Positions 1 to 9,706 of a DNA stretch of 64,000 nt are shown here, piece after piece. The number at the start of each line of letters is the position of its first letter. Position 1 is the stretch's first letter. Below the pieces are notes generated by a model. It was given only the letters and a program-made list of their open reading frames with translations. It did no database searches and was not told where the DNA came from. The stretch is from Calliopsis andreniformis (Eukaryota; Arthropoda; Insecta; Hymenoptera; Andrenidae): contig NC_135064.1 in NCBI RefSeq assembly GCF_051401765.1, positions 29,526,287-29,590,286 on the forward strand, given 5' to 3'. The position numbers were made by a program, and so were the translations under genes.

Positions 1-4
1 GAAA

Positions 5-1390
5 CCGAAGTGGCGAGGACGGAGATGCGACATTAGAGAGGAGAAGGTCGAGGAGAAAATAAATAGTCGTAAACATGCAGAGGAAAAGTAATTAGGCGCG
101 CCGGGTAGTTTAGGAATCGTTTTTCAAAATCGAACACTCTGGAAAAATGAGCATTGTAAAAGGGGGGAATTAACGCACAATGCGAAGGCAGGGGCGGTCG
201 GGAATAACGGGACTTGGTACAGGTCAGGGAACGAATATTCGTCGGTACGCGAGGAAATAAAATAATAAATGCGAAGAGAATAGGAAATTACTCGAGATAG
301 GACACGCGAGAAACAAAAGACGAAAACATAGGGACACGGACGGGATAAGCGGGACGAGGAGAATAATAATAAAATAGAATCGCGAACGGGCATAGAAATA
401 TAAGAAAATCGCGAGGCAAGTTGATAGAGGCGTAACGCGAGGGACGCGTAGGGCCAAGGAAAGGCATCGAGATACACACTCTGACGTGTTTGCGACTGAC
501 GTTCGATGAATAGGAGAAGTAGAGTAATTACCGTATCTGGTCGACTGTACAGCTGAGGGGAAGATGCTTTGCGGGTCCCTTCGGCGTATCAGCAATCTGC
601 GAAACTGTAAAAATAGAAGCTTACATATCGAGATTTGATCGAACGATCAGCATCGCACTAGCGTCGGGGTGTTCGCGTAACGCGCAGTACGCGAAGAAAT
701 AGGAACAATCGTAGGGGTAAAAGGATGATAGGGAATGCCTTAATTACGATACTAATTGATGTTACGTGACTCGCGGACGAGCTGTCATCGGCGGGAGAGG
801 TTAAAAGAATCGCGAGAGCCACGCGTGGTCGAGCGGGAAAAACGGGTACAGACGAGCGAGGGGGTAGGTAAAGAAGATCGTTAGCACGAGGGTAAGAGTC
901 GGTAAAAAGTTAAAGGTAAAGAAACATTAGAGAAGAAATCAGGTATACCGACGCGAATGAGAGTGTTCGGGCACGACTAGAATAGGGCGGCAACGGCGTT
1001 AAAGAGGGGGCGCGTAAGGGGATTCGGACGGGAACGGAAAGACAGCGCGGACGGACGAGAAATAGATAACTGAGCCGCGAAGGTGCGTAGCCGGAACGCT
1101 AGAACGATAGCAGGGGAAATTCAGATTTTAAATCTTAGGAAAATTCTACACTTATATGCGTGCACACGTGTATATGTGCATGGGCATAAGATAAAACTCA
1201 AATACCGTGCACATACGAATAGCGACGTAAGAAGCGAAAACAGTCGGGAAACTGTACACATCGAAAGTTTTGCAATCGCAGAAATTATAATCGCGTATAG
1301 GGATATGAATCGATAAAGACGTCGCGTGGAAACACGAAACGGTATAGAGGAACGAACAGGGGAAAAGGATTCCTAGTCTATAGTCGGGCG
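5..1390. other. Purine-rich module of the array unit (reference copy)
   Basis: The + strand is dominated by A and G for more than 1 kb, with few pyrimidine runs. Short minus-strand ORFs are rich in S, F, L and R, as expected for a CT-rich complement, and are broken by frameshifts in different units, so I do not call genes. The one clear structure is an 11-bp inverted repeat, TATGTGCATGG (1173-1183) with CCGTGCACATA (1205-1215). It has one G-T wobble and a 21-nt loop. In unit 5 a substitution in the left arm creates a C-A mismatch. Confidence 0.6.
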
Positions 1391-1760
1391 GGTGGAACCA
1401 GTAAATCACGGGGGCCGAGCCGGTTGCAGGGCTCGGGGGGAATATCGAAAGTAGCCGTGGTTAAGCGGCATGCACCGAGGCACCATCCTGGGATGGGTGA
1501 ACGAGCGTTCTCACACGCCTGAAATCTCTCGAGGCGTCGTTCTCATTAAGAATGGTATGGTGTCACTCCCTCTTTCTCGGGGAGTTTCACGAGAGTAGAG
1601 TGATTCTTCTTCGCCTATCAAACAGGCAGGCACTCCTCCACCTAGCGGGTGGAGGGACTCGCGGGGAGGGTGGAAAATGCTCTCCACGAGATTTCGAATT
1701 TTTCGCTAACGAGCGAATCGTCAAAAGACAAGTAATTCTCGAGGAAACCCCGAGCGATTG
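1391..1760 (+). other. Hairpin-rich module, possible structured RNA (reference copy)
   Basis: Several inverted repeats follow closely. CCGAGCC (1415-1421) pairs with GGCTCGG (1430-1436). CCTCCACC (1635-1642) pairs perfectly with GGTGGAGG (1648-1655) around a five-base loop; the only change I see among units there is in the loop (TAGCG or TAGTG). CGCCT and AGGCG flank a segment at about 1517-1538 that exists as two unrelated-looking versions, and both keep a stem with a G-U pair in one version. A motif TTAAGC (1461-1466), 24 nt and GGATGGGTGA (1491-1500) resembles spacing of the 5S rRNA internal promoter, but the rest of 5S rRNA is absent. No known RNA family is recognised. Confidence 0.4.
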
Positions 1761-2586
1761 CGAAGAATTATTATTTTTCCCGTTCTTTTCTTTTCTTCTC
1801 GCGGACCGCTCATTTGAGCCTCTCCTTTCGTTTGTGGCGTTTTACGGAGGGTCAGGGGAAATTTGGAAAATTCCCGAACAACCGTAGTACGTGAGGGTGA
1901 TAAAGTTAAGAGAAAGCGCAGTAAAGAAGGCGAATCGTAAAACGATAAATAGTAGGGACGGTGGAGTGTTGACCAGATGTGCGACGGGTAGATGCATTTT
2001 TATACTTTCTCTCAAGGCCTAAAAATGCTGAAAGAAAAGGGAAAAATCTAAACAAGGAACAGGGAAAGCTGTAAAAAGGCCCGTTCGAAGTTTCACGCTC
2101 GTGAAGGACTGCAGATGTCCGAAAACACGTGCGAGAAACAATTACAGAGAACGTTCGAGAAGACTTTCCTTTTTCTTTGAATGGAGAATCTCGAGAGCAT
2201 TTTTGAAGGAAGGTTTAGGAGACAATCGCGTAAGGGTGGCCACGTGCTCTTCGTCGTCACTCGCTCGATTGTTCGAATCGGTCATCTGTTTCTTGTCGTT
2301 GGACATCGTTTCCCTGCCTAGAGAAAGGGGATGGGACGGAATGAGGAGCTGGCCGAACAATGGCGAGGTCAAACGAGAAATCTTCAACGAGTCATTTTTA
2401 ATTCCTTACAAAACGTTGCTCGCACGCTCTCTTCCGTTCGGGTAAAATCACGCCTGGTAACGGGAGATTTCGACTTTGTCTTCTGGTACGCATGCTGCGG
2501 CTGTCTCGCTTCGCCCCCTCTACGGCACGCTTCTCGTCGGCGTGGGTGGAGGGACAACGACGAACGAGAAGAGTCGAGATACTTAC
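1761..2586. other. Unassigned module of the array unit
   Basis: Nothing recognisable. Overlapping ORFs of 80-130 codons exist on both strands, but a 4-bp difference in the T-rich stretch at about 2395 (TCATTTTTAATTCC versus TCATTCTTCTTTAATTCC) shifts the frame between units, which argues against coding. Confidence 0.5.
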
Positions 2587-2589
2587 AAA

Positions 2590-2742
2590 ATGGCGGCTTC
2601 TCGGAGGAGGGTGGTACCGGCGTTCGTATGCACCCTCGGGGAAGTTCGATGCCTGGAAGGTAGAGAGGGGGTACAGGAGCACGGCCTCCACCGGAGGCGG
2701 CGGTGGAGGCGCCGATCAGTGCTGACCAGTCTTCCGACGTGA
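2590..2742 (+). other. Candidate small ORF (50 aa) with insect-like start context, plus strand
   Basis: ACAAAATGGCGGC places an ATG in a good insect start context and also matches the core of YY1/Pho-type sites. The frame encodes a basic peptide beginning MAASRRRVVPAFVCTLGEV, with an arginine cluster near its C-terminus, and ends at the same stop in all eight complete units (stops at 2742, 9393, 16818, 23963, 30323, 36982, 43937 and 50437). It lies antisense to the exon candidate above, so at most one may be real. The signal could equally be a promoter element or chance. Confidence 0.2.
2684..2710. other. Perfect 10-bp GC-rich inverted repeat in the invariant block
   Basis: GCCTCCACCG (2684-2693) and CGGTGGAGGC (2701-2710) flank a 7-nt loop. 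It recurs unchanged in every complete unit, 77 nt below the minus-strand ATG (for example 9335-9361). Confidence 0.7.
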
Positions 2743-2761
2743 AAGCATCCCGAGCATCCAA

Positions 2762-3055
2762 AGCATTCTTTATCGACTTCCGAGTCTTCTCTCGCGTATG
2801 AACACTTAGTGTTTGTCGTGTGTGCGTGGTGACATCGCTAGCGACGCGATCAGTGAAGCGAATATATTTGGACGTTATCGCATTCGTCTTCTATCAAAAA
2901 ACTCTGAACACTTATAGTGACAATTTGACTTGAGCTTGGACTCTTTGTATTTGTGTGCGCAGTGATTCACACGAGGTCCAGACGAACAACTGCGAGGGGA
3001 CGCAAAGGCCGCTGTGCTTCAAAGCTCGTGAAGGTAGGAAACCGATTAATCTCAA
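2762..3055. other. Palindrome-bearing segment before the CT subrepeats
   Basis: Contains AACACTTAGTGTT (2801-2813) and TCGCTAGCGA (2835-2844), both self-complementary, and an A/T-rich AATATATTTGG at about 2862 that could act as a TATA-like element on either strand. AAG followed by GTAGGA at 3031-3039 is a possible plus-strand splice donor. Unit 3 has several substitutions here, so conservation is lower than in the neighbouring block. Confidence 0.35.
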
Positions 3056-3338
3056 CGTATAACGCGAAGAAATAACGAGGGAGTTGCCTTCCGTGACTTT
3101 CACGGACGAAGAGGAGCATTCTTCGTCTCCTCTTTACCACTTCGTCCCCAGTAAAAGCTGCTATCGTCGTTATTCTCTTCTTCTTCATTCTTCTTCCTCC
3201 TCATTTTTCTTCTTCTTCGTCGTCTGCGTCTCGACAGTTGTTCTTCTCCGCCCTTGTCTCTCGCTCTCTCGCTCGACGATACACACCTACGGGAAAAGAA
3301 GAATTTACAAAAGAGTCGGGGAAAAAACTTTCGATACG
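3056..3338 (+). repeat. CT-rich subrepeat, unit 1 (1 copy, hybrid)
   Basis: A ~286 bp sequence starting CGTATAACGCGAAGAAATAA with a long polypyrimidine tract ending in GACAG, which looks like a 3' splice site. This copy begins as the internal type and ends as the terminal type (CCGCCCTTGTCTCTCGCTCT). Confidence 0.9.
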
Positions 3339-3902
3339 AGATCGCGATCGGTTTGAGTGCGCGGTGCACACGAGGGTAGAATTTACTCGCGAACGGGGAC
3401 GCGCGTTTTTAACGGAACGACTATAGAAATCAGGGGACAGCAACCGTACAGACTCGCGATAGCTCTCGAACCCAACCACCCCTCCATGCGGATTCTTCCA
3501 TATTTTCGCGTGTCAAAATTAGCTTTTTAACAATTCGATTATCGAGCCGCGGGGGAACCTCGAACGAATCCTAGAAGAAGACGCCACGGGGCCACGAGAG
3601 AATCGTCTTACACGGCTCTCTCTCTGTTGCTTAAGAATCTGGAGAAAACGGAAGGAAAAGGAACGTTGACGCGTTGACTTCCGGCGTAGAGATAGTACAA
3701 AGGCCCGTGGTGTCTCGAGGGAGAAAAATTCGAATCACCCGCGGAGAGGAATGCCGGGAAAAAGGAAAAACATCAAGCGACAATCATTTTTCTTCACTGC
3801 TTCACTACTTTCCAGCGCGAAGCGTTCCGTCGGGAAAATAGTTTTTCAAAAAAAAAAAAACAAGAGTAGCGTAGCTTCAAGTTCGTTTCCTACCCGTCGC
3901 GG
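3339..3902. other. Unassigned module between CT subrepeats and motif M1
   Basis: Nothing recognisable. It includes an A homopolymer at about 3849-3860 whose length differs among units, from 3-5 bases in several to 12 here and in unit 7, and changes the overlapping short ORFs. This is consistent with non-coding DNA. Confidence 0.5.
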
Positions 3903-3984
3903 GACGTCGAAGGGTGACGAAACCACACAGCACTGCCCGAACGGGCTAACATGATAGGGCGTCGCTTCGGAGACGATCTCGGGA
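3903..3984 (+). repeat. Dispersed motif M1 (~82 bp)
   Basis: One of three divergent copies per unit of a motif with conserved blocks GAAACCA, CACTGCC, AGGGCG and GATCTCG. M1 contains GCCCGAACGGGC and GAGACGATCTC, both able to form small hairpins. Corresponding starts in units 2-8 are 11432, 18569, 25426, 31777, 38451, 45693 and 52183. No RNA or DNA-binding family is recognised. Confidence 0.8.
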
Positions 3985-4010
3985 TAAGTCCGTAGAATAC
4001 AGAACCGCGA

Positions 4011-4093
4011 GACGTCGAAGAGGGGCGAAACCATAATTCACTGCCCGCGAGGGTTAGCTATACAGGGCGCTGCTTCCGAGACGATCTCGCGGA
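4011..4093 (+). repeat. Dispersed motif M2 (~83 bp)
   Basis: Lies 108 bp after M1 in the same orientation and starts with the identical GACGTCGAAG. It can form CCC-GCGA-GGG and CGAGA-CGA-TCTCG hairpins. Starts in units 2-8 are 11540, 18677, 25534, 31885, 38559, 45801 and 52291. Confidence 0.8.
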
Positions 4094-4497
4094 CTTGCTC
4101 GCACGAGGGGATGGATTTCTCCCCCTCTCATACTAACTAATTACAATTGGCGTCGTCCCCTTATGGCGAACGCCTCGATGATGAGAGCCTCGATCACTGG
4201 ATCCGCGGACGGCAGAGGGGCTAGCCCGTAGAAGCACGCGGTAGAGTTCTCGCCCACCCCACTTGCAGTAGAGTCACGCGGGGACGACGCCCACCGGGCT
4301 ACTCGCCGACGGCGCGGAGCGCAGCGACAGGGGGGCGCGACGAACCACACACACACCGCCGGGCACCTCTTCGACGCGACCGAGACGCGCGCCGACGGTC
4401 ACCCCTTCGGCGCGGCGTCCACACGCGCCGACGGTCACTTCTTCTCGCCGCGACACACCCGCGCACGCCCAGGGGACAGCGCGACCACGGCTTGTCG
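4094..4497. other. GC-rich leader to the GC subrepeats
   Basis: Starts as mixed-composition DNA and becomes strongly C- and G-rich. It contains degenerate pieces of the following subrepeat, including CGCGCCGACGGTCAC twice and ACACACCCGC followed by CAGGGGACAGCGCGACCACG. Long minus-strand frames here result from lack of stop codons. No gene is called. Confidence 0.6.
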
Positions 4498-5487
4498 GAC
4501 CGCGACACCTCTTCTCGCGAAGTCGACCGCGACGCGCCGCGACACATCGCCGACACACCGCAAACACCACCGCGACTCCGCCGCGACACACCCGCACACG
4601 CCCAGGGGACAGCGCGACCACGGCTTGTCGGACCGCGACACCTCTTCTCGCGAAGTCGACCGCGACGCGCCGCGACACATCGCCGACACCACCGCGACTC
4701 ACCCGCACACGCCCGCCCGCCGAGGGGACAGCGCGACCACGGCTTGTCGGACCGCGACACCTCTTCTCGCGAAGTCGACCGCGACGCGCCGCGACACATC
4801 GCCGACACACCGCCGACACCACCGCGACTCACCCGCACACGCCCGCCCGCCGAGGGGATAGCGCGATCACGGCTTGTCGGACCGCGACACCTCTTCTCGC
4901 GAAGTCGACCGCGACGCGCCGCGACACATCGCCGACACCACCGCGACTCACCCGCACACGCCCGCTCGCCGAGGGGACAGTGCGATCACGGACCGCGACA
5001 CCTCTTCTCGCGAAGTCGACCGCGACGCGCCGCGACACATCGCCGACACACCGCCGACACCACCGCGACTCGCCCGCCCGCCGAGGGGACAGCGCGACCA
5101 CGGCTTCTCGGACCGCGACACCTCTTCTCGCGCGAAGTTGACCGCGACGCGCCGCGACACATCGCCGACACACCGCCGACACCACCGCGACTCACCCGCA
5201 CACGCCCGCCCGCCGAGGGGACAGTGCGATCACGGCTTCTCGGACCGCGACACCTCTTCTCGCGAAGTCGACCGCGACGCGCCGCGACACATCGCTGACA
5301 CACCGCCGACACCACCGCGACTCACCCGCACACGCCCGCCCGCCGAGGGGACAGTGCGATCACGGCTTCTCGGACCGCGACACCTCTTCTCGCGAAGTCG
5401 ACCGCGACGCGCCGCGACACACCGCCGACACCACCGCGACTCACCCGCACACGCCCGCCCGCCGAGGGGACAGTGCGATCACGGCTT
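4498..5487 (+). repeat. GC-rich subrepeat array, unit 1 (8 copies)
   Basis: Copies of up to ~130 bp begin with GACCGCGACACCTCTTCTCG and contain TCGCGAAGTCGACC, a stretch of CGACAC/CGCCGA hexamers and GAGGGGACAG. Pitch varies from about 110 to 132 bp. CpG density is extreme. All frames stay open for long stretches because T and A are rare. Confidence 0.95.
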
Positions 5488-5892
5488 ATCCGCTCGTGCT
5501 TTTGCCGAGTCGGATCGCACGAGGAAGTCCTCGAGGAGGGCCTTTTCTTCTTCTTTTCTCTCTTTCCCCCCTTTTCTCTTCATTCCTTATGATTTTCCAC
5601 ATAGAGGAGAGGCGATTCTTCGGGGAGACTGGAGTGGAGAAATTCCGAAAAACTGAAAAGAGAATCGGGGTGAGAGTTGTCTTCAACGACTCTAACCTAA
5701 AGTAGAAATTAAAGTGAGAATACCTTTTTAATAAACTCAAAAAGATTCTCAAAGGTTTCGGGATGGAAGGGCTCGAGTCTCTGGTGGAGAATCGCTTCTC
5801 GAAATTCTTCAAGCTCATGCGACGCTTCCCTCTCAGCGAAACGAAGTAAAGTAGAGTGTAGTATAACCTAGAAAATTAAAAGAAAACCACGA
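5488..5892. other. Unassigned module after the GC subrepeats
   Basis: Begins with a conserved junction (TTATCCGCTCGTGCTTTTGC), followed by a T/C tract and A/T-rich DNA. Short ORFs on both strands continue from the GC array and are not maintained between units. Nothing recognised. Confidence 0.5.
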
Positions 5893-5975
5893 GACATTGA
5901 AGGAAAGGCGAAACCATACTACTCTGCCTAGTGTGCATGACAGATAGGGCGCTGCTCTGGAAATGATCTCGAGGA
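5893..5975 (+). repeat. Dispersed motif M3 (~83 bp)
   Basis: The most divergent copy, on the far side of the GC subrepeat array. It keeps GCGAAACCATA, CTGCC, ATAGGGCGCTGCT and GATCTCGAGGA, but lacks the central hairpin of M1 and M2. Starts in units 2-8 are 13307, 20453, 26812, 33474, 40432, 46930 and 53423. Confidence 0.75.
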
Positions 5976-6660
5976 CGCGAAAAATTTTACACGAAACTTC
6001 CATTCAAGTATTTGATGAGACATTGCAAGGTAGATTATATAGATACGCGAGGATAGAGTTCTCGAAGAGAGAGAGGTTGGGGGGCTGACTCAAACTGCTG
6101 TCGCAAGGCATTTGGATAGAGACGTTGCCCACCTTTCTGCTCTGAGGGTCGTTGCACAGAGATACAAGATACGGTAGAGTCGCGAATTTCCGTCGGACAC
6201 GAGCGGGGAGAGGGGAGAGCTCAACCGACGGAAGAGAGAGAGGGCGCAGGATTATGCACTCTCACGGGAGACCTTTGGAAAACTGTAAATAAAATTGAAT
6301 ATGTTATTTCTTGCTTGACGAAGTCGCTGGCCAAAGCGTGAGGAAAACGCACGGGCGGCGCGCTGAGGGGGGAGGGAACATGAGCAATGGACGTTTGATA
6401 TTTTTGAGTTTGCTTTGCTGTGAAAGAGTGAGTTTGCTTGCATGACAATTGAAGAGAGAAGATCGTAAGCATCACCTGGAAGACTGGGGGGCGGAAGGGA
6501 GGGGGCATAGCGAGGGAAATGATTAAATAATTCATTAACTAAGTAACCGAGAGGGTCACGAAAATTGACGTAACGGGAAAATGGAAATGCGTAGAAAGAT
6601 GATACGTTAGAATCGAGACGGCTAGAGGATATACGAGAGACGAGTCAAATAAACAGGAAA
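5976..6660. other. Unassigned module at the end of the unit
   Basis: Purine-rich on the + strand, continuing into the purine-rich start of the next unit. It includes a G-rich stretch with GGGGGGCGGAAGGGAGGGGG at about 6487-6506. The minus-strand ORF of about 104 codons recurs in several units but has no recognisable domain and is low in complexity. Confidence 0.5.
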
Positions 6661-9600
6661 CCGAAGGGGCGAGGACGGAGATGCGACATTAGAGGGGAGA
6701 AGGTCGAGGAGAAAACAAATAGTCGTAAACAAGCAGAGGAAAAGTAATTAGGCGCGCCGGGTAGTTTAGGAATCGTTTTTCAAAATCGAACACTCTGGAA
6801 AAATGAGCATTGTAAAAGGGGGGAATTAACGCACAATGCGAAGGCAGGGGTGGTCGGGAATAACGGGACTTGGTACAGGTCAGGGAACGAATATTCGTCG
6901 GTACGCGAGGAAATAAAATAATAAATGCGAAGAGAATAGGAAATTACTCGAGATAGGACACGCGAGAAACAAAAGACGAAACATAGGGACACGGACGGGA
7001 TAAGCGGGACGAGGAGAATAATAATAAAATAGAATCGCGAACGGGCATAGAGATATAAGAAAATCGCGAGGCAAGTTGATAGAGGCGTAACGCGAGGAAC
7101 GCGTAGGGCCAAGGAAAGGCATCGAGATACACACTCTGACGTGTTTGCGACTGACGTTCGATGAATAGGAGAAGTAGAGTAATTACCGTATCTGGTCGAC
7201 TGTACAGCTGAGGGGAAGATGCTTTGCGAGTCCCTTCGGCGTATCAGCAATCTGCGAAACTGTAAAAATAGAAGCTTACATATCGAGATTTGATCGAACG
7301 ATCAGCGTCGCACTAGCGTCGGGGTGTTCGCGTAACGCGCAGTACGCGAAGAAATAGGAACAATCGTAGGGGTAAAAGGATGATAGGGAATGCCTTAATT
7401 ACGATACTAATTGATGTTACGTGACTCGCGGACGAGCTGTCATCGGCGGGAGAGGTTAAAAGAATCGCGAGAGCCACGCGTGGTCGAGCGGGAAAAACGG
7501 GTACAGACGAGCGAGGGTGTAGGTAAAGAAGATCGTTAGCACGAGGGTAAGAGTCGGTAAAAAGTTAAAGGTAAAGAAACATTAGAGAAGAAATCAGGTA
7601 TACCGACGCGAACGAGAGTGTTCGGGCACGACTAGAATAGGGCGGCAACGGCGTTAAAGAGGGGGCGCGTAAGGGGATTCGGACGGGAACGGAAAGACAG
7701 CGCGGACGGACGAGAAATAGATAACTGAGCCGCGAAGGTGCGTAGCCGGAACGCTAGAACGATAGCAGGGGAAATTCAGATTTTAAATCTTAAGGAAAAT
7801 TCTACACTTATATGCGTGCACACGTGTATATGTGCATGGGCATAAGATAAAACTCAAATACCGTGCACATACGAATAGCGACGTAAGAAGCGAAAACAGT
7901 CGGGAAACTGTACACATCGAAAGTTTTGCAATCGCAGAAATTATAATCGCGTATAGGGATATGAATCGATAAAGACGTCGTGCGGAAACACGAAACGGTA
8001 TAGAGGAACGAACAGGGGAAAAGGATTCTTAGTCCATAGTCGGGCGGGTGAAACCAGTAAATCACGGGGGCCGAACCGGTTGCAGGGCTCGGGGGGAATA
8101 TCGAAAGTAGCCGTGGTTAAGCGGCATGCACCGAGGCACCATCCTGGGATGGGTGAACGAGTGCATACGCGCTTAGATCCTCCTAAGGCGTTCTCTTGGG
8201 AGTGGTATGGTGTTACCCCCTCTTTCTCGGGGAGTCTCACGAGAATAGAGTGATTCTTCTTCGCCTATCAAACAGGCAGGCACTCCTCCACCTAGTGGGT
8301 GGAGGGACTCGCGGGGAGAGTGGAAGAGGCTCTCCGCGAGATTTCGAATTTTTCGCTAACGAGCGAAACGTCAAAAGACAAGTAATTCTCGAGGAAACCC
8401 CGAGCGATTGCGAAGAATTATTATTTTTCCCGTTCTTTTCTTCTCTTCCCGCGGACCGCTCATTTGAGCCTCTCCTTTCGTTTGTGGCGTTTTACGGAGG
8501 GTCAGGGGAAATTTGGAAAATTCCCGAACAACCGTAGTACGTGAGGGTGATAAAGTTAAGAGAAAGCGCAGTAAAGAAGGCGAATCGTAAAACGATAAAC
8601 AGTAGGGACGGTGGAGTGTCGACCAGATGTGCGACGGGTAGATGCATTTTTATACTTTCTCTCAAGGCCTAAAAATGCTGAAAGAAAAGGGAAAAATCTA
8701 AACAAAGAACAGGGAAAGCTGTAAAAAGGCCCGTTCGAAGTTTCACGCTCGTGAAGGACTGCAGATGTCCGAAAACACGTGCGAGAAACAATTACAGAGA
8801 ACGTTCGAGAAGACTTTCCTTTTTCTTTGAATGGAGAATCTCGAGAGCATTTTTGAAGGAAGGTTTAGGAGACAATCGCGTAAGGGTGGCCACGTGCTCT
8901 TCGTCGTCACCCGCTCGATTGTTCGAATCGGTCATCTGTTTCTTGTCGTTGGACATCGTTTCCCTGCCTAGAGACAGGGGATGGGACGGAATGAGGAGCT
9001 GGCCGAACAATGGCGAGGTCAAACGAGAAATCTTCAACGAGTCATTTTTAATTCCTTACAAAACATTGCTCGCACGCTCTCTTCCGTTCGGGTAAAATCA
9101 CGCCTGGTAACGGGAGATTTTCGACTTTGTCTTCTGGTACGCATGCTGCGGCTGTCTCGCTTCGTCCCCTCTACGGCACGCTTCTCGTCGGCGTGGGTGG
9201 AGGGACAACGACGAACGAGAAGAGCCGAGATACTTACAAAATGGCGGCTTCTCGGAGGAGGGTGGTACCGGCGTTCGTATGCACCCTCGGGGAAGTTCGA
9301 TGCCTGGAAGGTAGAGAGGGGGTACAGGAGCACGGCCTCCACCGGAGGCGGCGGTGGAGGCGCCGATCAGTGCTGACCAGTCTTCCGACGTGAAAGCATC
9401 CCGAGCATCCAAAGCATTCTTTATCGACTTCCGAGTCTTCTCTCGCGTATGAACACTTAGTGTTTGTCGTGTGTGCGTGGTGACATCGCTAGCGACGCGA
9501 TCAGTGAAGCGAGTATATTTGGACGTTATCGCATTCGTCTTCTATCGAAAAACTCTGAACACTTATAGTGACAATTTGACTTGAGCTTGGACTCTTTGTA

Positions 9601-9706
9601 TTTGTGTGCGCAGTGATTCACACGAGGTCCAGACGAACAACTGCGAGGGGACGCAAAGGCCGCCGTGCTTCAAAGCTCGTGAAGGTAGGAAACTGATTAA
9701 TCTCAA

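Larger units (their letters stand above)
2587..2761 (-). other. Candidate 5' exon: open frame ending at a strong splice donor, minus strand
   Basis: On the minus strand an ATG at 2761 opens a 58-codon frame beginning MDARDAFTSEDWSALIG and reaching CCATTTT followed by GTAAGTAT, a near-ideal splice donor (complement of 2581-2586). The same exon-like block occurs at 9238-9412, 16663-16837, 23808-23982, 30168-30342, 36827-37001, 43782-43956 and 50282-50456, with no difference that I can see. The opposite strand of the same block also has an ORF, so coding strand and even coding status are uncertain. No second exon or homologous protein was recognised. The block contains a 10-bp perfect inverted repeat. 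Confidence 0.25.
5..6660. repeat. Array unit 1 (6656 bp), reference copy
   Basis: Reference unit for the module descriptions below. It carries one CT-rich subrepeat and eight GC-rich subrepeats. Its single CT copy is a hybrid: the 5' half is of the internal type and the 3' half of the terminal type found in other units. Confidence 0.95.

Noticed and set aside
1441..1560. A complete 5S rRNA gene
   Set aside because: Only the box A/box C-like spacing matches; both flanking halves of 5S are missing.
4498..5487. CRISPR array
   Set aside because: Repeats are contiguous, long and without unique spacers, in a eukaryotic context.
4498..5487. Pol I terminator-like Sal boxes (AGTCGACC in each GC subrepeat)
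   Set aside because: Only the SalI palindrome core is shared; there is no rRNA gene to terminate.
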